Shown piece by piece: positions 17,750 through 26,019 of a DNA stretch of 64,000 bases (positions are counted from its first letter, which is position 1; each line of letters opens with the position of its first letter). The notes under the pieces are model-generated. The model ran no database searches. It was not told the origin of the DNA and saw only the letters and a program-made list of their open reading frames with translations. The position numbers and the translations under genes were made by a program. The DNA comes from Dermabacter vaginalis (lineage in GTDB: Bacteria; Actinomycetota; Actinomycetes; Actinomycetales; Dermabacteraceae): positions 496,001 to 560,000 of the forward strand of contig NZ_CP012117.1 of NCBI RefSeq assembly GCF_001678905.1. The letters run 5' to 3'.

Positions 17750-17872
17750 ACGGCCACCCGCACTGTGAAGATCTGGCTCACTGTGATCGGCACGCGCTTT
17801 TGCCCTTCCGCGGGCGACGCCGAGGTGCCGATACCCTTGGAAGAACGCTACTTCTCATGGAGGGACACCCGC

Positions 17873-19042
17873 GTGGATCTTCTCGAACATCAAGCGCGCG
17901 ATGTGTTTGCGCGCCATGGCGTCCCCGTTCTTCCCGGAATTCTCGCGAGGACCCCGGCTGAGGCGCGCGCCGCCGCCGACAAACTCGGTACACCGGTGCT
18001 TGTCGTCAAGGCCCAGGTCAAGGTCGGCGGTCGCGGTAAGGCCGGCGGCGTTAAGGTCGTGCGCACACCAGTCGAAGCCGAAGAGGCCGCACGCGCGATC
18101 CTCGGCATGGACATCAAGGGCCACACGGTTCATTCCGTGCTCGTTGCCGAGGGCGCCGAGATCGCCGAGGAGTACTACTTCTCTATCCTTCTGGACCGTT
18201 CCTCGCACGGCCTCACGGCTCTGTGCTCGAAGGAGGGCGGCGTAGAGATCGAACAGCTGGCGAAAGAGCGCCCCGAGGCACTTGCCCGCGTGGAGATTGA
18301 CCCTCTCGAGGGCCTCACAGCGGAAGCTGCGCGCGATCTTCTCGAAGCTGCGGGCTTCGATGTCGAGCAGGTCGGCGCCATCGCCCGGGTTCTCGAGCGG
18401 CTGTGGGAGGTGTATCGCGACGAAGACGCGACCCTCGTCGAAGTCAACCCTCTCGTGAGAACCGCGGGGGGAGAGATCCTCGCGCTCGACGGCAAGGTTT
18501 CCATCGACGATAACGCTCTCTTCCGCCACGAAAGCTTCGCCGCTTTCGCCGCGGAAGAAAATGCCGACCCTCTCGAGGAGGAAGCGCGGCGCCTCGGCCT
18601 CAATTACGTGAAGCTCGATGGCGAAGTCGGCGTTGTGGGCAACGGTGCGGGTCTCGTGATGTCGTCTCTCGATGTTGTCGCCTACGCGGGCCGTGACTTT
18701 GGTGGGATTCACCCCGCGAACTTCCTTGATATCGGCGGCGGTGCCTCGGCGAGCGTCATGGCTGACGGCCTCGGGTTGGTCCTCGCCGACCCTCAGGTGA
18801 AAAGCGTATTTATCAACGTGTTTGGCGGGATTACCGCGTGCGATCAAGTCGCCCTCGGCATCGTGGGCGCCCTCGAGAAGCTCGGTGACCGCGCGACGAA
18901 ACCGATCGTCGTGAGGCTCGACGGCAACGCCGTGGAGGAGGGGCGCGAGGTTCTTCGCCGCGCGAAGCACCCACTCGTGCACATCGCGGATTCAATGGAC
19001 GACGCCGCGAGGCAAGCCGCCGCGCTCGCCGCTGGAAAGTAG
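17873..19042 (+). CDS. sucC: Succinyl-CoA synthetase (ADP-forming) subunit beta
   Basis: TCA-cycle enzyme subunit, 389 residues. GTG 17873 is chosen because it gives the family start [19 protein letters not shown] and has GGAGGG 8 bases upstream. The ATP-grasp domain shows [20 protein letters not shown]; the C-terminal CoA-ligase domain shows [27 protein letters not shown] and [15 protein letters not shown]. It is followed by sucD after 7 bases. A repeated CACTGTGA motif lies upstream (17760-17790) but no defined operator can be named. Confidence 0.96.
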   Translation: MDLLEHQARDVFARHGVPVLPGILARTPAEARAAADKLGTPVLVVKAQVKVGGRGKAGGVKVVRTPVEAEEAARAILGMDIKGHTVHSVLVAEGAEIAEEYYFSILLDRSSHGLTALCSKEGGVEIEQLAKERPEALARVEIDPLEGLTAEAARDLLEAAGFDVEQVGAIARVLERLWEVYRDEDATLVEVNPLVRTAGGEILALDGKVSIDDNALFRHESFAAFAAEENADPLEEEARRLGLNYVKLDGEVGVVGNGAGLVMSSLDVVAYAGRDFGGIHPANFLDIGGGASASVMADGLGLVLADPQVKSVFINVFGGITACDQVALGIVGALEKLGDRATKPIVVRLDGNAVEEGREVLRRAKHPLVHIADSMDDAARQAAALAAGK

Positions 19043-19049
19043 GGCTACC

Positions 19050-19925
19050 ATGGCGATTTTTCTTGACGACCACTCCCGCATCATCGTGCAGGGCATCACC
19101 GGAAGCGAAGGGCTCAAGCACGCGCGCCGCATGAGCGCCGCCGGCGCCCAGATCGTGGGTGGGGTCAACCCGAAGAAAGCCGGGAGCGACGTGGACCTCG
19201 GCAACCGTCGGACCCCCGTTTTTGGCACGGTGGCCGAGGCGATGCGCGAAACCGGCGCAAACGTGTCCGTGGTGTTCGTGCCACCCAGATTTGCGAAGGG
19301 GGCCGTGATCGAGGCGATCGAGGCGGGCATGCCACTCGTCGTCGTCATCACGGAGGGCATCCCGGTTCTGGACACGGTCGAGTTTCATGCGCGCGCGAAG
19401 GCGAGCGGCCGCACGCGTATCATCGGGCCGAACTGCCCGGGGATCGTTTCGCCGGGGCTGTCCAATGCAGGGATCATCCCCGATCACATCACGGGCCGGG
19501 GCCCAATCGGGCTCGTCTCGAAATCGGGCACCCTCACGTATCAGATGATGCACGAACTTTCCGACATCGGCTTCACGACCGCGATCGGTATCGGCGGCGA
19601 CCCGGTCGTGGGCACGACCCATATCGACGCCCTCGAGGCTTTTGAGGCCGATCCCGCGACCGAGCTCATCGTGATGATCGGTGAAATCGGGGGAGACGCC
19701 GAGGAGCGCGCCGCCGAATTCATCCGCGCGAAGGTCACGAAACCCGTCGTTGGCTACATCGCCGGCTTTACCGCCCCCGAAGGCAAAACAATGGGGCACG
19801 CGGGCGCAATTGTGAGCGGCTCAAGCGGCACGGCGCGCGCGAAGAAGGCGGCGCTCGAGGCCGCAGGCGTGCGCGTGGGAACGAGCCCGAGTGAGACCGC
19901 GAGGCTCGTACGAGAGGCCCTCTAG
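19050..19925 (+). CDS. sucD: Succinyl-CoA synthetase subunit alpha
   Basis: A 291-residue CoA-binding subunit. It shows [18 protein letters not shown] (CoA domain), [23 protein letters not shown] and the phosphohistidine loop [21 protein letters not shown] serves as ribosome binding site. The stop codon TAG lies in the hexamer TCTAGT at which the first IS481-type transposon begins, so the normal 3' end and terminator of the operon have been displaced ~5.5 kb downstream. Confidence 0.96.
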   Translation: MAIFLDDHSRIIVQGITGSEGLKHARRMSAAGAQIVGGVNPKKAGSDVDLGNRRTPVFGTVAEAMRETGANVSVVFVPPRFAKGAVIEAIEAGMPLVVVITEGIPVLDTVEFHARAKASGRTRIIGPNCPGIVSPGLSNAGIIPDHITGRGPIGLVSKSGTLTYQMMHELSDIGFTTAIGIGGDPVVGTTHIDALEAFEADPATELIVMIGEIGGDAEERAAEFIRAKVTKPVVGYIAGFTAPEGKTMGHAGAIVSGSSGTARAKKAALEAAGVRVGTSPSETARLVREAL

Positions 19926-19926
19926 T

Positions 19927-19951
19927 TGTTGCTGGCCATGAGGTTGTTGAC
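19927..19951. repeat. Left terminal inverted repeat of transposon 1
   Basis: 25 bases, starting TGT and ending TTGTTGAC. Its inner end provides TTGACG (19947-19952), a good -35 hexamer pointing into the element. Confidence 0.8.
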
Positions 19952-19983
19952 GTGCTTTGTGGGTGGCGACGTAAGCGGCTACG

Positions 19984-20058
19984 ATGAGTCGTATGTCGAG
20001 CCCTGAATCGGACACTCAGGGGCTTTCGGTCACGCCGTCAGCCCCTCACCTCAGCTGA
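19984..20058 (+). CDS. Candidate leader peptide of the chloramphenicol exporter
   Basis: A 24-codon ORF (ATG 19984, second in-frame ATG 19993) encoding MSRMSSPESDTQGLSVTPSA followed by four more residues. Within and after it, AGGGGCT (20018-20024) can pair with AGCCCCT at 20040-20046 or with the second copy at 20058-20064, which allows alternative hairpins. This is the layout of translation-coupled attenuation known for several chloramphenicol resistance genes. TAAGCG at 19972-19977 with TTGACG upstream could start a leaderless message at 19984. No direct evidence of induction is available. Confidence 0.5.
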   Translation: MSRMSSPESDTQGLSVTPSAPHLS

Positions 20059-20172
20059 GCCCCTAGCTCCCTGCTGCCCGCTACGTGCAGCATGTCATTC
20101 GGGTGTCCTTTGGGCGCTGACCGTGGTGACGAGACGTTCTCTTGTTCGTACTCTCGCTTCGGAGCTATCTCG

Positions 20173-21354
20173 ATGCCTTTCGCTCTTTATCTTCTTGCCC
20201 TGGTGGTCTTTGCCATGGGTACTTCCGAATTCATGCTCGCCGGCCTCGTGCCCGACATTTCCAGATACTTCGGCCTTTCCGTGGGGACCGCTGGTCTCCT
20301 GACGTCGGCGTTCGCCGCAGGGATGGTAATCGGTGCACCTGTGATGGCCGCGTTCACTCGTCGCCTCCCTGTAAAAGCGACACTCCTGGGTTGCGTGATC
20401 GGTTTCGCGCTGACCCATATCATCGGGGCTCTCACCCCGCACTTCACTGTTCTGTTTATCACGCGCGTGATCGCGGCGATCGTTAATGCAGGCTTCTTGG
20501 CGGTCGCGTTGGGTGCGGCAACAAAACTCGTAGCACCCGATGCCAAAGGTCGGGCCGTGGCGGTTCTGCTGGCGGGTACCACCGTCGCCACCGTCGCAGG
20601 CGTCCCCGCGGGTACGCTACTTGGTACGGCACTTGGCTGGCAGTCGACGTTCTGGGCGATCGCACTTCTCTGCATCCCCGCTGCGATCGGCATCGCTGCG
20701 GGCTTCACCACTAAAGCCGACGACTCGTCAAAGGAGGAGTCGTCCTCGACCTCGTTGCGCGTGGAGCTGGCGCAGCTGTCCTCTCCGCGCCTCGTCCTAA
20801 CGATGCTGCTCGCTGCCCTTGTGAATGCCGGCACATTCGCCACGCTGACCTTTCTCGCGCCGATCGTTACGGACACCGCCGGCCTGACCCAGTGGTGGGT
20901 GCCGGTGGCGCTTGTGTTCTTCGGCGTCGGCTCCTTCATCGGCGTCACCGTTGCGGGACGGCTCTCGGATGCCCGACCCCGCATCGTCATCGTGGGCGGT
21001 GGCAGCGTTCTGGTGCTCGGGTGGGTCGCGCTGGCGCTCTTCGCAACGAACCCCGTCGCCCTGCTCGGGCTCGTTTTCGCTCAGGGTGTGGTGGGGTTCG
21101 CCGTCGGGAGCACGCTGATCACGCGAGTGCTTTATGCCGCGGCGGGTGCGCCCACCATGGCGGGGTCATACGCGACAGCGGCACTCAACGTGGGCGCGGC
21201 AGCCGGTCCCGTGCTCGCCTCTGCCGCACTCAGCGTTATGCCGGGCGCGCTCGGACCCGTTTGGGTAGCCGTGCTCGTGACCACCACGGCACTACTGCTC
21301 GCAGTTCCGCTTCTTCGGCTGATTGCACCCGTCGAGAGCGAGGTGGTCAAGTGA
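20173..21354 (+). CDS. cmx: Chloramphenicol efflux MFS transporter, Cmx/CmlR type
   Basis: A 393-residue, 12-helix major facilitator. The start MPFALYLLALVVFAMGTSEF, the motif GLLTSAFAAGMVIGAPVMAAF, TRVIAAIVNAGFLAVAL and LLAGTTVATVAGVPAGTLLG are characteristic of the actinobacterial Cmx/Cml exporters. A polar, acidic loop (~190-205) separates the two six-helix halves. ATG 20173 is preferred over the longer reading because it matches the family start and has GGAG 8 bases upstream. The stop overlaps the transposase GTG by 4 bases. Chloramphenicol/florfenicol resistance is the expected phenotype. Confidence 0.88.
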   Translation: MPFALYLLALVVFAMGTSEFMLAGLVPDISRYFGLSVGTAGLLTSAFAAGMVIGAPVMAAFTRRLPVKATLLGCVIGFALTHIIGALTPHFTVLFITRVIAAIVNAGFLAVALGAATKLVAPDAKGRAVAVLLAGTTVATVAGVPAGTLLGTALGWQSTFWAIALLCIPAAIGIAAGFTTKADDSSKEESSSTSLRVELAQLSSPRLVLTMLLAALVNAGTFATLTFLAPIVTDTAGLTQWWVPVALVFFGVGSFIGVTVAGRLSDARPRIVIVGGGSVLVLGWVALALFATNPVALLGLVFAQGVVGFAVGSTLITRVLYAAAGAPTMAGSYATAALNVGAAAGPVLASAALSVMPGALGPVWVAVLVTTTALLLAVPLLRLIAPVESEVVK

Positions 21355-22352
21355 CGCACGCAAACGCGCCCCTGACGGTCGAAGGTCGTCGTCGACTCGT
21401 CGCGCGCTGTCGGACTCGACCCATTTCTCATGTTGCCGCCGAGATGGGGGTCTCCCGTGCGACCGCCTCGAAATGGGTCAACCGATACAAACGATTCGGG
21501 AAGGTCGGCCTAATGGACCGCTCGTCGTCGCCGATCCGGCAGCCCTCTGCAACGCCTGGCCGCCTCGTGAAGCAGATCGAGTCAATGCGACGAGAACATA
21601 AATGGTCGGCGTCGCGTATCGCATTCGAGCTCAAGCAAGCGGGAACACCGGTCAGCCGGCGCACCATCACCCGGCTCCTCGCGCAGCTGGGCCTGAACCA
21701 GCGCAAGTTTATTGACCCCAACGGCGAGACGAACCGGGAACCGCAACACATCACCACCAAACGTCCCGGCCACATGGTGCACCTGGACGTGAAGAAGGTC
21801 GGTCGCATCCCCGATGGCGGCGGGTGGCGCGTGCACGGCAAAGGCAGCGAGAAGGCTAAAGCTGTTGCACGTAAGAAGACCCGAGGCACGAAGACGGGGT
21901 ACGTCTATCTGCATTCGGCCATCGACGGGCACACCCGACTCGCGTACACCGAAGCGTTGCCGGATGAGAAAGCCGTCACTGCCGTCGCGTTCCTCGGGCG
22001 TGCAAGAGCTTGGTTCGCCGAGCACGGCATCGCCGGGATCGAGCGCGTCGTAACCGACAACGGCTCCTGCTACCGATCCGCAGCTTTCCGCGACGCAGTC
22101 GGGACCAGCCGACACCAGCGCATCACCCCATACACGCCCCGACACAACGGCAAAGTCGAGCGCTACAACCGGATCCTCGCCGAAGAGTTTCTCTACGCTC
22201 GCACCTGGCGCTCAGAAGACGAACGCGCTACCGCGCTCGAAGTGTGGAACCGGCACTACAACTATCACCGTCCCCACGGCGCTCACGACGGGCAACCGCC
22301 CGCCTCTGCGACACCGACACGAGTCAACAACCTCATGACCTCATACATCTAG
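21351..22352 (+). CDS. IS481-family DDE transposase (transposon 1)
   Basis: A 333-residue transposase. The N-terminal helix-turn-helix (ISHVAAEMGVSRATASKWVN and RSSSPIRQPSATP) is followed by an RNase H-fold core with MVHLDVKKV (first D), VVTDNGSCYRS (second D) and NGKVERYNRILAEEF (E). The GTG start overlaps the exporter stop (GTGA). The last two codons run out of the element: the right end is at 22347 and the TAG stop (22350-22352) lies in the flanking TCTAGC hexamer. It appears intact. Confidence 0.92.
   Translation: MTHANAPLTVEGRRRLVARCRTRPISHVAAEMGVSRATASKWVNRYKRFGKVGLMDRSSSPIRQPSATPGRLVKQIESMRREHKWSASRIAFELKQAGTPVSRRTITRLLAQLGLNQRKFIDPNGETNREPQHITTKRPGHMVHLDVKKVGRIPDGGGWRVHGKGSEKAKAVARKKTRGTKTGYVYLHSAIDGHTRLAYTEALPDEKAVTAVAFLGRARAWFAEHGIAGIERVVTDNGSCYRSAAFRDAVGTSRHQRITPYTPRHNGKVERYNRILAEEFLYARTWRSEDERATALEVWNRHYNYHRPHGAHDGQPPASATPTRVNNLMTSYI
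22323..22347. repeat. Right terminal inverted repeat of transposon 1
   Basis: The inverse complement starts TGTATGAGGTCATGAGG and matches the left repeat at 20 of 25 positions. It overlaps the 3' end of the transposase gene. Confidence 0.8.
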
Positions 22353-22353
22353 C
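22348..22353. repeat. Shared target-site hexamer TCTAGC between the two transposons
   Basis: This hexamer is at once the right flank of transposon 1 and the left flank of transposon 2; copies are at 19921-19926 (TCTAGT) and 25395-25400 (TCTAGC). Insertion at NCTAGN is the known preference of Bordetella IS481. Confidence 0.75.
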
Positions 22354-23335
22354 TGTACTGATCGGGGACGTTCGTTAATCGCGTGAAGGGTGGCTGGTTG
22401 CCGCAGGCGGTGTGGGGCCTGTGGTGGTTGTAGTAGTACAGCCAGCCCTCGAGCTCACCGCGGCGCTCGGCTTCAGAGGTGTAGCAGCGGGCGTAGGCCC
22501 AACCGTCGGCCAGGGTGCGGTGGAATCTCTCGATCTTCCCGTTGGTCTGCGGCCGATAGGGCCTGGTGCGCTTGTGCTTGATCCCGAGCTCATGGCAGGT
22601 GTCTCGCCACAGGTGTGAGCGGTAGGCGCCTCCATTGTCGGACAACACCCTCTCGACGGTGACGCCACGCTGGTTGAACCACTCGACAGCCCGGACCAGC
22701 ACGGCAGTGGCGGTGAGGGCGGTTTCGTCGTCATGGATCTCGGCGTAGGCGACACGGGAGTGGTCATCGATGACGGTGTGGACGTACGCCTTTCCCATCA
22801 ACGGGTCCCGCCACTTGTTGCGAGGCTTGTCCGGGGTGGCAGCGCGGTTGCGGTCGTCTTGTTGTCGGCCGACGTAGCGCCAGCCCCCGCCGTCAGGGAT
22901 GTTGCTGAGCTTCTTCACATCGGCGTGCAGCATCGCCCCGGGATGGTCGTGCTCGTAACAGCGAACGGGCTCTCCCGTGGCGCGGTCGACATGGGAAAGC
23001 CGGTTCAGGTGCGCGTCGACCAGGATCCGATGGACCGTCGACGGGGCGATCCCGAGCCGGCACGCGAGCTGGACCGGTCCTTCGCGCAGGCGCAGGCGGA
23101 GCTGGATGCAACGCCTGGTCGTGGCTTGGCTGGTCTTGTTCGGCGACCGGTGGGGCCGTGAGGAGCGGTCCTGCATGGACTGGCCGGTGCGGTAGCGGTC
23201 GGCCTAGCGCTTCACGGTGGGCCAGGAGACCTGGAATCGGGCTGCGACTTCGCTGACCGGCCAGCCCTGGTCGACCACGAGCCGGGCGACGATCAGTCGG
23301 TGGCGGGGTGTGAGGGCAGCGTTGGGGTGGCTCAT
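22349..23335 (-). pseudogene. IS481-family transposase with an in-frame nonsense codon (transposon 2)
   Basis: The gene starts at ATG 23335 (MSHPNAALTPRHRLIVARLV) and reads through a helix-turn-helix (VSEVAARFQVSWPTVKR) to a TAG at 23206-23204, codon 44. It then continues in the same frame with ADRYRTGQSMQDRSSRPHRS and a complete catalytic core: MLHADVKKL, VLSDNGGAYRS and NGKIERFHRTLADGW give the DDE triad. In relatives the stop position is usually Trp (VKRWADRY), so a single TGG-to-TAG change is likely. Readthrough or an internal start at GTG/ATG near 23176 cannot be excluded, but the latter would lack the DNA-binding domain. The ATG overlaps the exporter stop (ATGA). Confidence 0.85.
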
Positions 23336-24570
23336 CGCGGGTTCTTCCTCGACCTGCGGGAGCGGGTGAAAGTGACCAAGACCAGGACGGCTGCTCCGAC
23401 CCACCAAAGTCCTGCTGCGGCTCCGGTTCTCACGAGCAGCGGCGTTCCGCTCCACCATCCGGCTGCCCAGCCTCCGAGGGCCACGCCGAGGCTGGTTCCT
23501 GTCTGTCGGAGGGCGTTGTTGAGCCCGCTGGCCACTCCTGGGCGGCCAGGCCAGGCGGACAGGCTTTCGCCCACGATGGCGGAGGTCATCAACCCGAGGC
23601 CGACCCCGATGCCCAGCAGCCCTGGGGCGAGCCCCATGGTTCCCGGCAGCCGGCCCAGCGTCGCGAGTCCCACGGCGCCGACGCCGAATCCCAGGGCAGC
23701 GACGCGGCGTCGGCCGAGGCGGACGACAGCCCTCCCCGAGAGGGGGCCGAGCACGACGAATGGCGCTGTGGCGAGCAACAGCAGCAGTCCAGTCGGCCCG
23801 GCACCCATCCCGAGCCCGGACTGCAAGTGGACCGTGACGGCCTGGAGAGTGCCGTTCGCGCCCGAGGTCATCATCGCGGCCGCGATCACGGACCCGACCA
23901 GCGCACGCTTGGCCATCTCACCTCGACCAGCGGCGGCGGGCGGGCCGGCGTGCAGGACCGCAGGGCGAGCCGCATGCAGCTGGCGCCCGGTCCCCCACGC
24001 GGCGAAGAGGCCGAGGGGCACATTGATCCAGAACACGGCCCGCCATGACAGCGCGGCGACGAGTAGACCGCCCACGGCGGGTCCCAGCGCGGTCGCCACG
24101 GCGCTGATGCTCGACCAGGCCCCCAAGGCCTTGGCTCGCTCACCGGGCTCGGGCCATGCCTGGCTCAGGGCGGCCAACCCGGCCGGCAGCATCACGGCAG
24201 CAGCCAACCCCTGACCCCAGCGGGCCATCAGGACCACGAGCCATGTCCCGGCCAGCCCTCCGAGCAACGACGCGGCGGTGAACACGGTGATGCCGACCAG
24301 CAGGGCGCGACGTGGCCCGATGCGGTCGACCAACCACCCGGCGGGCAGCAGCGCGAGGGCGAGGGGCACGGTGTAGGCATCCACGACCTGGGCCCAGCGC
24401 GCCACGGGCACATGGAAGGTGCGGCCGACCGTAGGCATCGCCACGTTCATGGCCAACACATCCAGCAGCACCAGGAACATGGGGATGCACAACACTACGA
24501 GCAGGAATGTCCCGCCGTTGCGGCGGGCACCACCCCGGCGTGAGGCGGGGGCATCAGGAGAGAGGTTCAT
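23332..24570 (-). CDS. DHA2-type major facilitator efflux transporter
   Basis: A 412-residue multidrug-type exporter. Signature stretches are FLVLLDVLAMNVAMPTVGRT (motif D1-like start of helix 1), LLPAGWLVDRIGPRRALLVG (motif A) and ALGPAVGGLLVAALSWRAVFWINVPLG (motif C, antiporter). The length suggests 12-14 helices. ATG 24570 (MNLSPDAPASRRGG) is preferred over the longer reading. Its stop overlaps the transposase ATG, exactly as the cmx exporter overlaps its transposase. The drug is unknown; a divergently transcribed ArsR-like regulator probably controls it. Confidence 0.85.
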   Translation of the reverse strand: MNLSPDAPASRRGGARRNGGTFLLVVLCIPMFLVLLDVLAMNVAMPTVGRTFHVPVARWAQVVDAYTVPLALALLPAGWLVDRIGPRRALLVGITVFTAASLLGGLAGTWLVVLMARWGQGLAAAVMLPAGLAALSQAWPEPGERAKALGAWSSISAVATALGPAVGGLLVAALSWRAVFWINVPLGLFAAWGTGRQLHAARPAVLHAGPPAAAGRGEMAKRALVGSVIAAAMMTSGANGTLQAVTVHLQSGLGMGAGPTGLLLLLATAPFVVLGPLSGRAVVRLGRRRVAALGFGVGAVGLATLGRLPGTMGLAPGLLGIGVGLGLMTSAIVGESLSAWPGRPGVASGLNNALRQTGTSLGVALGGWAAGWWSGTPLLVRTGAAAGLWWVGAAVLVLVTFTRSRRSRKNPR

Positions 24571-24591
24571 GTCTACCACGATGAGGTATGG

Positions 24592-24615
24592 ACGCTTCGG
24601 TGGCGGTCGAAGTGT
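24592..24615. promoter_or_regulatory. Candidate operator between exporter and regulator
   Basis: Imperfect inverted repeat ACGCTTCG-N8-CGAAGTGT in the 66-base gap between the two divergent starts; 7 of 8 arm positions pair. It is well placed for binding by the ArsR-like regulator. Confidence 0.45.
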
Positions 24616-24636
24616 GACGGGGTGAGAATGGGTGCC

Positions 24637-25368
24637 ATGGACCCACAGCCAGACATCGCCTCGGTGGCCGCGCACTTCGCCGATCGGTCACGCGCCGCGA
24701 TGATGCTCGAACTGCTCGACGGCAACGCCCGCCCCGTGACGCGCCTGGCCCAGGTGGCAGGGGTGCGCACCTCCACCGCCAGCGAGCACCTGTCCCGCCT
24801 GGCGGGGGCAGGACTGCTCGTCGTCGAGCCCGAGGGACGGGTGCGTCGCTACCGGCTCGCAGGCCCCCACGTCGCGGTGGTCCTGGAGTCGTTGATCCCT
24901 CTGGCGTCCACCCCTGGCGTCACGGGGCTACGCCAGGCCAGCCAGTGGGACCGGTTGCGGGTGGCGCGCAGCTGCTACGACCACCTGGCCGGCAGTCTGG
25001 GCACCGACATCCTGGCGGGCCTGGTCGAGGTCGAGACACTGCGCCGCACCGACGGCATCCAGGGCACCGTTCGGGGTCCGCTCGATGCCATCGCCGGCCC
25101 GACGGCCACCGGCTACGTGCTGGGTCCCCACGCTGCCCAGCACTTCGCCCGGATCGGTATTGACCTCGCCGTGGTGCAGGCTGGGCGTCGTCCCCTGCTG
25201 AAGGTGTGTACGGACTGGACCGAGCAACGCCACCACCTCGCTGGAGGACTCGGAGCCGCGCTCATGCGCGCCCTCATCGACCGAGGGTGGATCGAACGCC
25301 GCCCCGGACGGCGCGACCTCCTAATCCACAAACCAGAGGACATTCAAGACTGGCTCACCACTGCCTGA
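24637..25368 (+). CDS. ArsR-like winged-helix transcriptional regulator
   Basis: A 243-residue protein whose first ~85 residues form a winged helix (IASVAAHFADRSRAAMMLEL, VTRLAQVAGVRTSTASEHLSRLAGAGLLVVEPEGRVRRYRL). The remaining ~150 residues are an uncharacterised effector-type domain seen in larger ArsR-like proteins. GTG 24622, ATG 24628 and ATG 24637 are all possible starts; 24637 is taken because the conserved part begins there. It is divergent from the exporter, so a local repressor that responds to the exported compound is the natural reading. Confidence 0.75.
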   Translation: MDPQPDIASVAAHFADRSRAAMMLELLDGNARPVTRLAQVAGVRTSTASEHLSRLAGAGLLVVEPEGRVRRYRLAGPHVAVVLESLIPLASTPGVTGLRQASQWDRLRVARSCYDHLAGSLGTDILAGLVEVETLRRTDGIQGTVRGPLDAIAGPTATGYVLGPHAAQHFARIGIDLAVVQAGRRPLLKVCTDWTEQRHHLAGGLGAALMRALIDRGWIERRPGRRDLLIHKPEDIQDWLTTA

Positions 25369-25520
25369 CTCGATCAACATCTCCGGTCAGTACATCTAGC
25401 GGGCGTCCCCTCCCGTCACGGATAGGCGAAGCTCGACGTCGCTTGCTCGCGAGGCCTACGTCGCGGTCGCTGTCTCGAAATTGCGACAATCTGCGCGCCC
25501 CACGGTGCCGGCACACTCAG

Positions 25521-25526
25521 TAACCT
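25521..25526 (+). promoter_or_regulatory. Candidate -10 box for leaderless mRNA
   Basis: TAACCT six bases before ATG 25533; no Shine-Dalgarno sequence is present in the gap. Confidence 0.4.
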
Positions 25527-25532
25527 TGCCGC

Positions 25533-25952
25533 ATGAGTACATCAGGACCCACCAGGAAAACGCCGAGCGAGGCCCCACGCTTCAATCCCTCGATGCTTGA
25601 GGGCGCTTCGAATTGGGACCTCACGCCCGCGCGCACCTCTCGTAGCGGCGCGTTCCTCAAATATCTCTTTGGCACGGGTCTCGGCCTCGCCGCGCTCTCG
25701 CTCGTGCTGAGCTTTCTCGGTGTTGTCTGCGCCGTGTGCTCGTTTTTCGAACCGCTCGCGCGCATGGGCCTTGGAACACTGCCCCTCGCGGTTCTCGCGC
25801 TCGTGCTCGCGTTTGTGAGCGTTCGCCTTTCGCAGCGACTGGGCGGAAGCGCCCTCCTCTCGTTTGCCGCGATCGCCGCGTCGTTCCCGCTCGTGTTCTT
25901 CGGGCTGATCTCGTATTCGTTTCTGTTCACCATGCCGGTGGGGAAGGCCTGA
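25533..25952 (+). CDS. Three-helix membrane protein of unknown function
   Basis: A 139-residue protein. A polar N-terminal region of ~38 residues is followed by three hydrophobic helices (about 40-70, 77-97 and 105-133), one with VVCAVCSFF. There is no recognised family. It is the first host gene after the tandem transposons, so its native upstream region (25401-25532) remains, but any co-transcription with sucCD has been broken. Confidence 0.65.
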   Translation: MSTSGPTRKTPSEAPRFNPSMLEGASNWDLTPARTSRSGAFLKYLFGTGLGLAALSLVLSFLGVVCAVCSFFEPLARMGLGTLPLAVLALVLAFVSVRLSQRLGGSALLSFAAIAASFPLVFFGLISYSFLFTMPVGKA

Positions 25953-26007
25953 GATCCGACGGCACCCCGGCCCACTCGTTGCCAAAGGTTTCTAAGGAAA
26001 CCGCTTT

Positions 26008-26013
26008 TAGGAT
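26008..26013 (+). promoter_or_regulatory. Candidate -10 box for leaderless mRNA
   Basis: TAGGAT, then GGGGGC, then ATG 26020. Confidence 0.4.
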
Positions 26014-26019
26014 GGGGGC

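Larger units (their letters stand above)
19927..22347 (+). mobile_element. IS481-family transposon carrying a cmx-type exporter
   Basis: The left terminal repeat TGTTGCTGGCCATGAGGTTG begins at 19927 and the right one (inverted, 22323-22347) reads TGTATGAGGTCATGAGGTTG; they match at 20 of 25 positions and both begin TGT. The element holds a leader ORF, the exporter gene and a DDE transposase gene. Flanking hexamers are TCTAGT (19921-19926) and TCTAGC (22348-22353), a near target duplication with a CTAG core. Cmx plus an IS481-family transposase is also the arrangement known from corynebacterial Tn5564/IS5564. Confidence 0.85.
22354..25394. mobile_element. Second IS481-family transposon carrying an exporter and its regulator
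   Basis: The left end TGTACTGATCGGGGACGTT (22354) and the inverted right end TGTACTGACCGGAGATGTT (ending at 25394) match at 16 of 19 positions. Both ends are flanked by an exact TCTAGC hexamer (22348-22353 and 25395-25400), a 6-bp target duplication. The cargo is a DHA2-type exporter gene overlapping the transposase, plus a divergent ArsR-like regulator. The cargo uses CTG/CGG/GGC far more than neighbouring host genes, which suggests a different donor. Confidence 0.85.

Noticed and set aside
17755-17795. GlxR/CRP-type site before sucC from repeated CACTGTGA
   Set aside because: The half-sites are not at the 6-base spacing of a CRP palindrome; support is too weak.
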